Source of the DNA: Nitrospinaceae bacterium
GTDB lineage: Bacteria; Nitrospinota_A; UBA7883; JAJDBK01
DNA: 64,000 nucleotides
Direction of reading: 5' to 3'
Assembly: GCA_029261405.1 (NCBI GenBank)
Contig: JAJDBK010000017.1
Location: forward strand, 1 to 64,000
In this document: piece by piece, positions 26,421-35,013 of the stretch
Layout: each line of letters opens with the position of its first letter
How positions within the stretch are numbered: the first letter of the stretch is position 1
Notes under the pieces: generated by a model
The model's database searches: none
What the model was told of the DNA's origin: nothing
Seen by the model: only the letters and a program-made list of their open reading frames with translations
Translations under genes and position numbers: made by a program

Positions 26421-28115
26421 ATGGGGAAAAAGATACTCCTGCTTAACCACACAAGGATGGGGGACCTGATCCAGACAACACCGTTGGCGCTCGGACTGAA
26501 AAGAGAATACCCCGATTGCAAAATAACGGCTCTCGTCGATTCCGGTTTTATAGCTGTAGCCGAAATGATGGGAGGTGTGGACAAGGTGATTCCCCTCGAT
26601 ATCCGCCGGTTCCTCCCATCAGGCGAAGGGAGTGAAACCGACCTGCTGGAGATCTACGAATATCTGGATCAACTGGCGAAAGAGTTGGAAAAGGTCGGCT
26701 TTGACATATTGATAAACCTTAGCCACTCAAAGTTTTCCGCCCTGCTTTCGCTCCTGATCGGGGCTGAGGATATGCGCGGTTATTTGAGCTCATCGAGAGG
26801 GGATCGTCTGATAACCGATCCGTGGCTCACTTATTTCTCATCGTTCCTCAAGTTCAGACGCTACAACCGTTTTAATCTTGTCGATATCTACATGCGGGCG
26901 GGTGGAGTCACACCCGACGGATCTTTGCGCCCATCCTTGCGTATACCCGCAACAGCGATGGTGTCTGTCGCTGAAAAGATGTCGCAACTTGGTGTAGTGG
27001 AAGAAGATACCGTTGTGGCTATCCAGGCGGGCGCCAGTCGGGCTGACCGGCGATGGCCCTCTTCAAATTTCGCCAGGGTCGCCGATCACCTTGTACAAAC
27101 ACGAAAAGCGAAGATCATCCTGCTCGGAGCCGGTTCCGAAAAAAAACTTGGCGATGAGATTAACTCCGCCATGGAAACCTCAGCAATCGACCTTGTGGGT
27201 AAAACTTCGGTGGAGGAGCTTGCAGGCTGGCTGAAATCATCAAACCTTCTGATAACCAACGACACCGGCACGATGCATCTGGCTACAGCGGTTAATACAC
27301 CGATAACCGCCCTCTTTCTGGCCCACGCCAGAGGTGAGGAGACCGGACCTTACTGCGATAACGCCACGGTGATGGGAGCGGATATAGAATGCGCCCCATG
27401 CCCGCACAGTGGTCAATGCGACCACCTCTCCTGCTTCTCATACATCACGCAGGAGGAGGTAATCGCCGTGTGCGAAAGCAGGCTTGACGGTAAACCGGTC
27501 CCGGAGCGAGACGGTAGGCTTTTTGCCAGGGCGACGGTATGCTCCACCAGATTCCATTCAGACGGAGGGCTGGACCTTACTCCTGTATTAAAGTCACAGC
27601 TGACATCAGAGGATCTGTTTGCTGAAATATACCGTGACCTTTTCATCACCGCCTTGTCGCACTGGCATAACCCGGAAAAGATGGAGGCGGGTAGAGGAAT
27701 CGATTACACCATTTTTCTGAACCGTTATACCGGCGGTCGGAGCGATTTGAAAAACTCCATCGACAGCGCTATCAGAGGCTCGGCTAAAATCTCAGCGCTG
27801 GCGTTAGAGGGTATTTCGGTTACAAGCAACGCTGTCCCAGGTATTGATGTGAATAAAATTTCCGATATGGAAAACCGGATTCACGCCACCTCAATCGCTC
27901 ACCCATCCCTGCTCCCGATGACCGAAGTTTACCGAAGACGGGTGGAAAATTTCACCGGCGATAACCCCGCTATTTTATCCCGTCAGGCGAAAACCGCATA
28001 TCTATGGTTATCGCATCTGTCGAATCTTTTTTCCACCGCCGTTAAAACCTCTGAAAAAGAAGTTACCCGGTGGTGTACAATTCTAAACAAACAGGAAACG
28101 AAGGAAACATTGTGA
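26421..28115 (+). CDS. GT9 heptosyltransferase-like protein with C-terminal extension
   Basis: Residues 1-350 are a GT9 fold (NHTRMGDLIQTTPLALGLK, then ITNDTGTMHLATAVNTP). About 200 additional residues follow that do not resemble known heptosyltransferases. CPHSGQCDHLSC contributes a small cysteine group before the extension. It starts three bases after the CgeB-like gene. It is likely to be a glycan transferase of the same cluster rather than a core LPS enzyme. Confidence 0.75.
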   Translation: MGKKILLLNHTRMGDLIQTTPLALGLKREYPDCKITALVDSGFIAVAEMMGGVDKVIPLDIRRFLPSGEGSETDLLEIYEYLDQLAKELEKVGFDILINLSHSKFSALLSLLIGAEDMRGYLSSSRGDRLITDPWLTYFSSFLKFRRYNRFNLVDIYMRAGGVTPDGSLRPSLRIPATAMVSVAEKMSQLGVVEEDTVVAIQAGASRADRRWPSSNFARVADHLVQTRKAKIILLGAGSEKKLGDEINSAMETSAIDLVGKTSVEELAGWLKSSNLLITNDTGTMHLATAVNTPITALFLAHARGEETGPYCDNATVMGADIECAPCPHSGQCDHLSCFSYITQEEVIAVCESRLDGKPVPERDGRLFARATVCSTRFHSDGGLDLTPVLKSQLTSEDLFAEIYRDLFITALSHWHNPEKMEAGRGIDYTIFLNRYTGGRSDLKNSIDSAIRGSAKISALALEGISVTSNAVPGIDVNKISDMENRIHATSIAHPSLLPMTEVYRRRVENFTGDNPAILSRQAKTAYLWLSHLSNLFSTAVKTSEKEVTRWCTILNKQETKETL

Positions 28116-28810
28116 TGAAAGCAAATAAACCGCTGACCATACGCTTATGGCTCCCAGCTTTGCTGTTGCTTTTTCTGGTCGGGTGCGGAGTAGATAGCCA
28201 GGTTAACGAGCTGTTAAACCCGGCTGAACCATCCAAATCTCCCGTTGCGGTTATCCAGGCGTCAGACACATCGGTCAAGGTCGGTTCCACAATAACGTTC
28301 AAGGGAAACGCCAGCACCGATCCCCAGTCACAAGATCTTACATACGCATGGCTCTTGAGCGAACTGCCTACCGGGAGCGCCTCCGCCCTCTCCAGCGCAA
28401 CGGACGCTGTCGTAACCCTTACCCTTGATGTGGGGGGCTACTACACGGTTACCTTGCAAGTTACAAACTCTGGCGCCCTGAAGAGCAACACTGCGGCAGT
28501 GCAGGTGGACGCCACAGGGACAGGGAGCAACCATCCCCCGGTAGCCATGGCTGGCGCTGACCAGTCGGTTACCGCTGGAGACCTCGTGATACTCGACGCC
28601 TCATCAAGCGTCGACGCCGACCAGGAAGACCTGACCTATATCTGGACCTTGCTGTCGGCTCCCGCTACAAGCGAGATTACAGGATTAAGCAACGCATCCG
28701 ATATCTACAGCTTTTTGCAGACCGACGTGGCTGGCGCCTATACAGTCAGACTCAGGGTCAGCGATGGCATAGATACGGATGAAGACTTCATAATTATTAC
28801 AGCGGCCTGA
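28115..28810 (+). CDS. PKD-domain lipoprotein
   Basis: A 231-residue exported lipoprotein. A signal peptide ends in the lipobox LVGCG (Cys near residue 24). Two PKD-like repeats follow (about residues 45-135 and 148-231), each with a DPQSQDLTYAW or DADQEDLTYIW core. The ATG at 28115 overlaps the previous stop codon (TGATG). It is probably outer-membrane anchored and could bind glycans or proteins at the surface. Confidence 0.75.
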   Translation: MKANKPLTIRLWLPALLLLFLVGCGVDSQVNELLNPAEPSKSPVAVIQASDTSVKVGSTITFKGNASTDPQSQDLTYAWLLSELPTGSASALSSATDAVVTLTLDVGGYYTVTLQVTNSGALKSNTAAVQVDATGTGSNHPPVAMAGADQSVTAGDLVILDASSSVDADQEDLTYIWTLLSAPATSEITGLSNASDIYSFLQTDVAGAYTVRLRVSDGIDTDEDFIIITAA

Positions 28811-28883
28811 CAAAAAGAGATCATTGCGATATCATATTTCGTAACCACTTTGTAAATGAGATAGAGCGGAACTGGAGAAAAGC

Positions 28884-29504
28884 ATGGCGTTGATTGTGAC
28901 CATCAATGATAATTCGGTCGATATTGAAATCAGCGACTCTGATACGGTGGTTTCGCTGATAGACAAAATATCGAAAACCGCCCTTAAACAGGGCGAACTG
29001 ATCTCCAGGATAAGCATTGACGGGGAAGCCTCCCATAACCTTCCAGCTGACAAGCCGATCAGTGAAATAGGGAGGCTGGATGTCGTCACCATAAAAAACC
29101 CGCTCGAAGAAGTAATCATACTTTTCGGGAAAATGGGTATGTACCTCGAATCACTATCCGGCGGAATGGGTGAGATGGCGGACAATTTCAGGATGGGAAG
29201 CAGTGAGGAGGCCAACTCATTACTGGTACAGGTCGTGGAGGGGTTAAGCTCCTTCACCAGCCTCCTCGAAAGCGCAGTTCTTGTAGCCAGAACAGACCTT
29301 GCCAGCCTGATTGTGGATGGCGAATCTATAAAAAGCCGCGAGGAAAAACTTTTTGCAACCCTTGAGGATATTCGAAAGGGGCAGGAAAACCTTGACTGGG
29401 TTACCGTCGCCGACCTGCTGGAATACGAACTTACCCCCATCCTCGAAGAGTGGGCCACGATCCTCCCGTCAATCACCCGGGAACTCCAGAAGTCCAACAA
29501 CTAG
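28884..29504 (+). CDS. Unknown protein with a ubiquitin-like N-terminal segment
   Basis: A 206-residue soluble protein. The first 70 residues have a beta-grasp pattern: a two-strand hairpin (LIVTINDNSVDIEI), a helix after SDTVVSLIDKI, then RISIDGEA and a final DVVTI strand. The remaining 135 residues are predicted helical. The fold is inferred from pattern only and no motif for conjugation is present. The stop codon TAG lies within the first bases of a dispersed repeat, so the original 3' end may differ. Confidence 0.5.
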   Translation: MALIVTINDNSVDIEISDSDTVVSLIDKISKTALKQGELISRISIDGEASHNLPADKPISEIGRLDVVTIKNPLEEVIILFGKMGMYLESLSGGMGEMADNFRMGSSEEANSLLVQVVEGLSSFTSLLESAVLVARTDLASLIVDGESIKSREEKLFATLEDIRKGQENLDWVTVADLLEYELTPILEEWATILPSITRELQKSNN

Positions 29505-29904
29505 GAGTCTGTCGGACTTGGGGGTTCGTTAGCGAGTAGTGCGACTACCCCGGGTGGCTCGGATAAGTTGGCAAATGTGAAACTGTGTCCCTCCGCCACG
29601 GCTCATTTCCACCCAATGACTATCATACAAGAGACTTCGGGTGCGCGCCACACTGCCACTGCCTGCCACCTAACCACACCATGCGTCATTGCCACCGTAG
29701 TCATAGGGATGGAATTCTTTGATTTTCCGCAACAGAGTCGGAGGCAGGGAGCGAAGCGAGCGCTACCGGAGCTAACGTAACCAGACCATGGAATCCCAGC
29801 GTCAGCGACTTTGGGTGTGGCCCAGCCACCCGAGCCACTCACTTTTATTTCTTTGATTGCTTTAGGACTGTTACCATGTTTGTTTTTCTATTGATGGAGG
29901 GGAG
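29501..29904 (+). repeat. Dispersed hairpin repeat, copy B, and adjoining intergenic DNA
   Basis: Starts CTAGGAGTCTGTCGGACTT, with hairpin GTAGT-GCG-ACTAC at 29536-29548. The first 63 bases match the reverse complement of 62060-62122. A segment of about 280 bases to 29838 is bounded by GTGGCTCGG and its inverse CCGAGCCAC. No gene was recognised between the unknown protein and the symporter. Confidence 0.65.
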
Positions 29905-31158
29905 ATGAACGGTAACGGTGAGAATGGAAATAAGAGCAATCTGACCCTCTATATATTCAGTTCGATAGTTCTCGCCATTATTGTTGCGTTATTTTTCCCT
30001 CATTTCGCCGAATCGTTTCATGTTGGTGGCGAGTTATTCTTGCGTCTGCTCAAGATGATGGTCGTGCCACTGGTGGTGACGAGCGTGATGAGCGGCATCC
30101 TCGGACTTGGCGATATCAGGAAGCTCGGCAAACCGGGCGGGTATGCGGTCCTCTACTACCTTGCCACCACTATTCTGGCCGTGTTTATAGGTCTTGCGGT
30201 GGTAAATATCATCCAGCCGGGAGTGGGCACGATAGACCAGGCGACACTGGAAAAGGTGGCGGATGAACAGGCCGGGAAAAAACCGGGGATGGAGTCGGCC
30301 ACTATCAGCGCTATCCTCAATAACCTTCTGTTGATGCTTGTCACGGACAATCTGGTATCGTCAGCCGCCGAGACGAACCTGCTCCCACTTATAGTCTTTT
30401 CCATTGTATTTGCTGGGCTTCTAACGACCATGGGGCCAAAGGTGTCGGCTATAACAGAGTTGATTCATCAGGCCAACAGCGCATTTATGAGTTTCATTCT
30501 GCTCATCATGAAACTTGCGCCAGTCGGCATATTCTGTCTCGTGACGGCCCGGTTCGGTCAGGCCCAGTCTGATGGAAAACTGCTGGAGACCTTGAGCCAG
30601 ACCGGCTTATATTCTCTGACGGTGTTAGTGGGGTTGTCGATCCACGCTTTTATCACCATACCCGCCATCTTGTGGTTTTTCACCAAGCGAAACCCGTATA
30701 GGTTCATGCTCCAGATGGGGCAGGCGCTCTTGACAGCCTTTTCCACCGCAAGCTCCTCGGCCACGTTACCGGTGACCATGGAGTGCGCAATAGACAAGGC
30801 GAAAATCTCCCCAAAATCGACCGATTTCGTCCTGCCGTTAGGAGCTACCATCAACATGGACGGCACGGCCCTATACGAAGCCACAGCGGCCATATTTATC
30901 GCCCAGGCCATCGGCATGGATCTAGGCCTGCTCCAGCAGTTGACCGTGGCTGTTACGGCGACTCTTGCGGCCATCGGCGCCGCCGGCATTCCCGAGGCGG
31001 GGCTCGTAACGATGGTAATCGTGCTAAACGCCGTCGGCATTCCTGTGGAATATATCGGTCTTATCCTTTCGGTAGACTGGTTGCTCGACCGGTTCAGGAC
31101 CACAGTCAACGTGCTCGGCGACTCCGCTGGCGCCGCCATTATCGACAAGACCTTGTGA
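29905..31158 (+). CDS. Dicarboxylate/amino acid:cation symporter (DAACS family)
   Basis: Sodium- or proton-driven uptake of C4-dicarboxylate or acidic amino acids. At 417 residues with about eight helices it fits the GltP/DctA/GltT family. The serine-rich re-entrant loop appears as ASSSATLPVTMECAI, and the conserved NMDG as GATINMDGTALYEA. GGAGG precedes the ATG. Substrate choice cannot be resolved by eye. Confidence 0.9.
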   Translation: MNGNGENGNKSNLTLYIFSSIVLAIIVALFFPHFAESFHVGGELFLRLLKMMVVPLVVTSVMSGILGLGDIRKLGKPGGYAVLYYLATTILAVFIGLAVVNIIQPGVGTIDQATLEKVADEQAGKKPGMESATISAILNNLLLMLVTDNLVSSAAETNLLPLIVFSIVFAGLLTTMGPKVSAITELIHQANSAFMSFILLIMKLAPVGIFCLVTARFGQAQSDGKLLETLSQTGLYSLTVLVGLSIHAFITIPAILWFFTKRNPYRFMLQMGQALLTAFSTASSSATLPVTMECAIDKAKISPKSTDFVLPLGATINMDGTALYEATAAIFIAQAIGMDLGLLQQLTVAVTATLAAIGAAGIPEAGLVTMVIVLNAVGIPVEYIGLILSVDWLLDRFRTTVNVLGDSAGAAIIDKTL

Positions 31159-31165
31159 TTGGCGG

Positions 31166-31194
31166 TTGACTACAGAGGGAAAATCGTTTAAATA
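31166..31194 (+). promoter_or_regulatory. Promoter of the rpmH-rnpA-yidDC cluster
   Basis: TTGACT (31166-31171) and TAAATA (31189-31194), 17 bases apart. The predicted leader contains a 6-bp hairpin CCCGCA/TGCGGG (31214-31231) before the rpmH ribosome site AAGGAG (31262-31267). Confidence 0.65.
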
Positions 31195-31274
31195 TAACCG
31201 TTTAATTTTCCGGCCCGCATATTTGTGCGGGTTGTTAGTGGTAATAAACTGCTTTTTCGTGAAGGAGAAAAGGC

Positions 31275-31409
31275 GTGAAACGTACATACCAGCCTCATCA
31301 GCTGAAAAGAGCGAGAAAACACGGGTTCATGGCGCGAATGGCAAGTCGCAGTGGCCGCAATGTAATAAAGAGAAGAAGGGCCAGAGGCCGGAAAAGGTTA
31401 TCGGTCTGA
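31275..31409 (+). CDS. rpmH: 50S ribosomal protein L34
   Basis: A 44-residue highly basic protein with the universal L34 sequence: [20 protein letters not shown] and [18 protein letters not shown]. It starts at a GTG with AAGGAG 7 bases upstream. It heads the conserved rpmH-rnpA-yidD-yidC-khpB order. Its stop codon overlaps a potential CTG start of rnpA. Confidence 0.97.
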   Translation: MKRTYQPHQLKRARKHGFMARMASRSGRNVIKRRRARGRKRLSV

Positions 31410-31771
31410 CAGACGGCGACAGGCGGTCAGTATTCTCACGATCATCGAGAATACTCAAGTCCAGGGAATTTGCTCTGATACTGAAAAAGGGTCGTCGAAC
31501 AAGGGGCGTAAGGCTGGAGTATGTCTTCATGCGAAACGGCCTTGAAAGGTCACGGCTCGGATTGATTGTATCGAGAAAAACCGGCAACGCGGTAGCCCGA
31601 AACAGGCATAAAAGAATTGTCAGAGAGGTTTTCAGGTTGAACAATCACAAGTTCACTGAAAATATTGATCTGCTGGTTCGAAGCGCCCCATTTAAAGGCG
31701 ATTTAAAATTTATGAATGTTCAGTCTGAATTTACCCGTTTGACCGCCAGGTTGGCGCAACTTTCCGCATAA
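31406..31771 (+). CDS. rnpA: Ribonuclease P protein component
   Basis: Protein subunit of RNase P, matures tRNA 5' ends. [17 protein letters not shown] and the RNR motif in [18 protein letters not shown] identify it. The start is unusual: no ATG, GTG or TTG occurs in frame between the rpmH stop region and residue 36. A CTG at 31406 overlaps the rpmH stop as CTGA and gives 121 residues, the normal length. The alternative is a GTG or TTG upstream of rpmH (31259, 31238 or 31232), giving a protein that overlaps rpmH completely, as in Thermus. The 3' end is secure. Confidence 0.9.
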   Translation: MTDGDRRSVFSRSSRILKSREFALILKKGRRTRGVRLEYVFMRNGLERSRLGLIVSRKTGNAVARNRHKRIVREVFRLNNHKFTENIDLLVRSAPFKGDLKFMNVQSEFTRLTARLAQLSA

Positions 31772-31855
31772 CCGGGATAATTTAGTTATGAAGCGCTTTG
31801 TGTCGCAACCACCATGTTTGGCAGTGACCGATTTTGGCTTTATGTCGAGGTCCAG

Positions 31856-32068
31856 GTGATCGAAAAAGCTTTATTGCTTCTGATAAAAGGGTATAAAAGC
31901 GTCATTTCGCCCCTCTTGCCTCCGGCGTGCAGGTTTTACCCCACATGTTCGAGTTACTCCGCCGAGGCCATAGAGAAACATGGCGTATTGCGCGGTTTTA
32001 TTCTTGCCATCGGGAGAGTCCTTCGCTGTAATCCACTTTTTGAAGGGGGCGTAGACCCGGTTCCATGA
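31856..32068 (+). CDS. yidD: Membrane protein insertion efficiency factor YidD
   Basis: A 70-residue protein starting at GTG with GAGG upstream; an ATG at 31814 would add 14 residues without a ribosome site. The family core is [20 protein letters not shown] followed by [12 protein letters not shown] and [14 protein letters not shown]. It assists YidC-mediated membrane insertion. Its stop overlaps the yidC ATG (ATGA). Confidence 0.9.
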   Translation: MIEKALLLLIKGYKSVISPLLPPACRFYPTCSSYSAEAIEKHGVLRGFILAIGRVLRCNPLFEGGVDPVP

Positions 32069-33834
32069 AGGACAAAAACTTTATATTGGCTTTAATCTTT
32101 TCGGTCATGCTGATCGTCGTATACAACCTCTACTACAGCGCTCGTTTCGGCGGTTATCTGGAAGAGCAACAGCTTGAGTTGGCAAAAAGTGAGGCTGAAA
32201 AGGGTGAAGTCGCCCCTTCGCCGCCAGACGAAACCCGGGAATCCACGGTCTCCACAGGTGAAGCGCCTGTAGCTGTATCCACGGTTACCGGAGGTGAGCC
32301 GGGTGAAGACTTTTCGGAAAGTCCGCTCTCCGAAAGCCCGATAGCGGAGCTTGTTCCCGAAGAGCCTGTCAGGCCGCAAGCCGACACATCGGAAAAGAGA
32401 CTGGTCATAAATAACGGCCTGGTGAAGATAACTCTTACAAACAAGGGCGCTACGCCGACCGGATACATATTGACGAAGTATTTCGACAACGATCACAACA
32501 ACATTGATCTCTACTTCGATTTCGACAAGTTCGCAACAGAGAAGAAAGAAGATGGCGATGGCGACCTGCTCAAGGCCATAACCCGTTACCCACTGCTCGG
32601 CGTAAAATTTCCGCGCGAATCGTTCAGCAAAAAAATCAACGGATCGTATTTCACCGTATCTGAATCGTTATCTGAAGTGGTTGTGTCTGATAAACCGTAC
32701 ACTGTGACCTATTCGTTAACGGACAACTCCGGGATCACGGTTGACAAAAGCTATACGTTCTACCCGGACAAATATACGTTCGATTTTTCGATCAACGTGA
32801 AGTCGAATCCTAAATGGGGGAAATTCGACTACTCCCTTGTCTGGTTCGGGTTGGGTAATGAGGAGACTGACCTCATGGCCATCTACTCCTACATCGGACC
32901 GGTATTAATGGTCAATGGCGAACGATTTTCAGGAGAGCTGGACGAGGACGAGCGCAAGAAGAGCTACTCAGGCGCTATCCCATGGGCCGCCTTGACGAAC
33001 AAGTTTTACACCGGAGTGGGGATCCCCTTCAAAAGCAATAACAACGGTGTAACAACAACCTGGCTTGACGACACCCTTCAGTCGGTTGAGTGGAATATGG
33101 TGGCCGACAGTCGTGGGGACTTGCGGGAGTTTACTTTCTACCTCGGACCTAAAGAACATGCAATTCTCAAAGAGTATACCAACGGCGTATATTCGGTAAT
33201 CGACTACGGTTATTTCGATATCATCGCCAAACCACTCTACACGGTAATGTCCTTTTTCCACAACATTACCGGTAACTGGGGCTGGTCGATAATCCTGCTG
33301 ACCTGTGTGGTAAAAATCCTCTTTTTCCCGTTGAGCCAGAAGAGCTTCCGGTCGATGCAGAAACTGCAAAAACTGCAACCGCTCCTCAAAAAGATTCAGG
33401 AAACCTACAAGGACGACAAAGAGAAGCTGAACAAGGCTTTGATGGGTCTTTACAAGGAGCATAAGGTAAACCCTCTTGGGGGTTGTTTGCCGATGCTGGC
33501 GCAGATACCGATATTTTTCGCGCTCTACAAGGTATTGCTCGAATCGATAGAGATGAAAGGCGCCGGCTGGATTTTATGGATTGAAGACCTTTCGTTACAC
33601 GACCCTTATTATATTACTCCCGTGCTGATGGGTATTTCGATGCTGGTACAGCAACTCATGACCCCCAACACTGGAGACCCGGTTCAAAGAAAAGTTATGA
33701 TGGCCTTGCCCGTGGTATTTACATTTATGTTTTTAACATTTCCCGCCGGGCTGGTTATCTATTGGCTTGTAAACAACACATTGACCATCATCCAGCAATG
33801 GATCATATACAGGGAATCTAAAACAGATGGATAA
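32065..33834 (+). CDS. yidC: Membrane protein insertase YidC
   Basis: Inserts inner-membrane proteins alone or with Sec. One N-terminal helix (about residues 8-25) precedes an acidic Pro/Glu-rich linker and a large periplasmic beta domain (about residues 110-360). The Oxa1 core with five helices is at about residues 375-580, starting near [20 protein letters not shown]. At 589 residues it has Gram-negative length. The next gene overlaps by 8 bases. Confidence 0.97.
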   Translation: MKDKNFILALIFSVMLIVVYNLYYSARFGGYLEEQQLELAKSEAEKGEVAPSPPDETRESTVSTGEAPVAVSTVTGGEPGEDFSESPLSESPIAELVPEEPVRPQADTSEKRLVINNGLVKITLTNKGATPTGYILTKYFDNDHNNIDLYFDFDKFATEKKEDGDGDLLKAITRYPLLGVKFPRESFSKKINGSYFTVSESLSEVVVSDKPYTVTYSLTDNSGITVDKSYTFYPDKYTFDFSINVKSNPKWGKFDYSLVWFGLGNEETDLMAIYSYIGPVLMVNGERFSGELDEDERKKSYSGAIPWAALTNKFYTGVGIPFKSNNNGVTTTWLDDTLQSVEWNMVADSRGDLREFTFYLGPKEHAILKEYTNGVYSVIDYGYFDIIAKPLYTVMSFFHNITGNWGWSIILLTCVVKILFFPLSQKSFRSMQKLQKLQPLLKKIQETYKDDKEKLNKALMGLYKEHKVNPLGGCLPMLAQIPIFFALYKVLLESIEMKGAGWILWIEDLSLHDPYYITPVLMGISMLVQQLMTPNTGDPVQRKVMMALPVVFTFMFLTFPAGLVIYWLVNNTLTIIQQWIIYRESKTDG

Positions 33835-34924
33835 CAATGGCGAATGGATTGACGTAGAAGGCTCTTCAAGAGAAGAAGCCGAAGAGAAAGCCCTGACCGC
33901 TTTGGGCGCAGACAACAGAGAGGAGCTTGAGGTTTCAAGCGAGAAGACCAAACGAAAGTTTCTCGGAGTAGGCGGAAAAGTCGTAACGATCAGGGTTCGG
34001 AAAAAGGAGGCTCCCGCTGAGGAAGAGGCGCCTGTTGAGGAGCCTGTGATCGCCGAGAGTGTCGAAGAAGAGGCGCCACCTCCGCCACCTGTAGCGAAAG
34101 AGTCTCAGTTTCCGACAGATATTGTCACCATGGAGTCGAAATACCGGCCATGGGCGTCCAAGGGGCCTGCGGGAACCCATATTCCTAAAAGAGGACGGGG
34201 TTTCTCAAACCGTCTCTACAGCATGGATCCAGTTGACCAGCCTGAGCCATCCGGCATCGGCAAAAGGGACGGTGGCCCCAAATCCGCCGTCGCTGTACGA
34301 CCAGCCGTCAAGAGCTTTGAAGACGACATCCATACACCGTATGAAGAGCGGGAGTATGCGCCTCAAACCTATGAGGACGCCGAAGGCTCCGTGGTAACCA
34401 CAGAGGCCCGCGATGAGGCGGTATCTTTCATCCGCACTGTCATCTCAAACATGGGTCTTAGTGGCGATGTTATCGGTTACAGACTCAAGGACAGGTTATT
34501 GATCCAGATCGGGGAGACCGGCGCAGGAGGTCTTCTCATCGGCAGAAGAGGTGAGACCCTCGACTCACTTCAATACCTGGTGGATATCATAATCAACAGG
34601 AGCCTTGAGTCACGAATCCGGGTGGTGGTCGATACGGAAAACTACCGGGACAGACGAAAACTCAAGGTTACCGATATGTCCAAAAATATGGCCAACAAAG
34701 CGAATAAGATACAAAAAGCGGTCCCCCTGCCCCCCATGACACCTGTGGAGAGGCGCATAGTGCATGTCACTTTGGCCGACGACAAACGTGTCACGACCAG
34801 ATCGGAAGGGACTGGCGCAAGGCGAAGGGTGGTTATCCATCCTGTGGGAAAGAAGGGCGGAAATCCGGGCAAGAAAAATGAGAACGGCGCCAGGGGCGGT
34901 TATCGGAAAGGGGCCAGAGACTGA
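33827..34924 (+). CDS. khpB: KH-R3H RNA-binding protein (Jag/KhpB)
   Basis: An N-terminal Jag_N domain (EGSSREEAEEKALTALGA, then KRKFLGVGGK) is followed by a long Pro/Glu-rich disordered linker (about residues 60-190), a KH domain with GLLIGRRGETLDSLQYL (about residues 230-246), and an R3H domain (ERRIVHVTLADDKRVTTRSEG). It binds RNA and is usually adjacent to yidC, as here. The basic Gly/Lys/Arg tail is typical. Confidence 0.9.
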   Translation: MDNNGEWIDVEGSSREEAEEKALTALGADNREELEVSSEKTKRKFLGVGGKVVTIRVRKKEAPAEEEAPVEEPVIAESVEEEAPPPPPVAKESQFPTDIVTMESKYRPWASKGPAGTHIPKRGRGFSNRLYSMDPVDQPEPSGIGKRDGGPKSAVAVRPAVKSFEDDIHTPYEEREYAPQTYEDAEGSVVTTEARDEAVSFIRTVISNMGLSGDVIGYRLKDRLLIQIGETGAGGLLIGRRGETLDSLQYLVDIIINRSLESRIRVVVDTENYRDRRKLKVTDMSKNMANKANKIQKAVPLPPMTPVERRIVHVTLADDKRVTTRSEGTGARRRVVIHPVGKKGGNPGKKNENGARGGYRKGARD

Positions 34925-35013
34925 TCCGGGTTTCTCTCCCGGAGTCTGTCGGATAAAGTATGGTAGAATCACGCATTTCAGATCGTAACACCAATTGACA
35001 GCGGGCTAAACAT

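Noticed and set aside
29568-29842. Short open frames on both strands between the unknown protein and the symporter
   Set aside because: They lie in repeat-derived sequence, lack ribosome sites and carry no recognisable domain.
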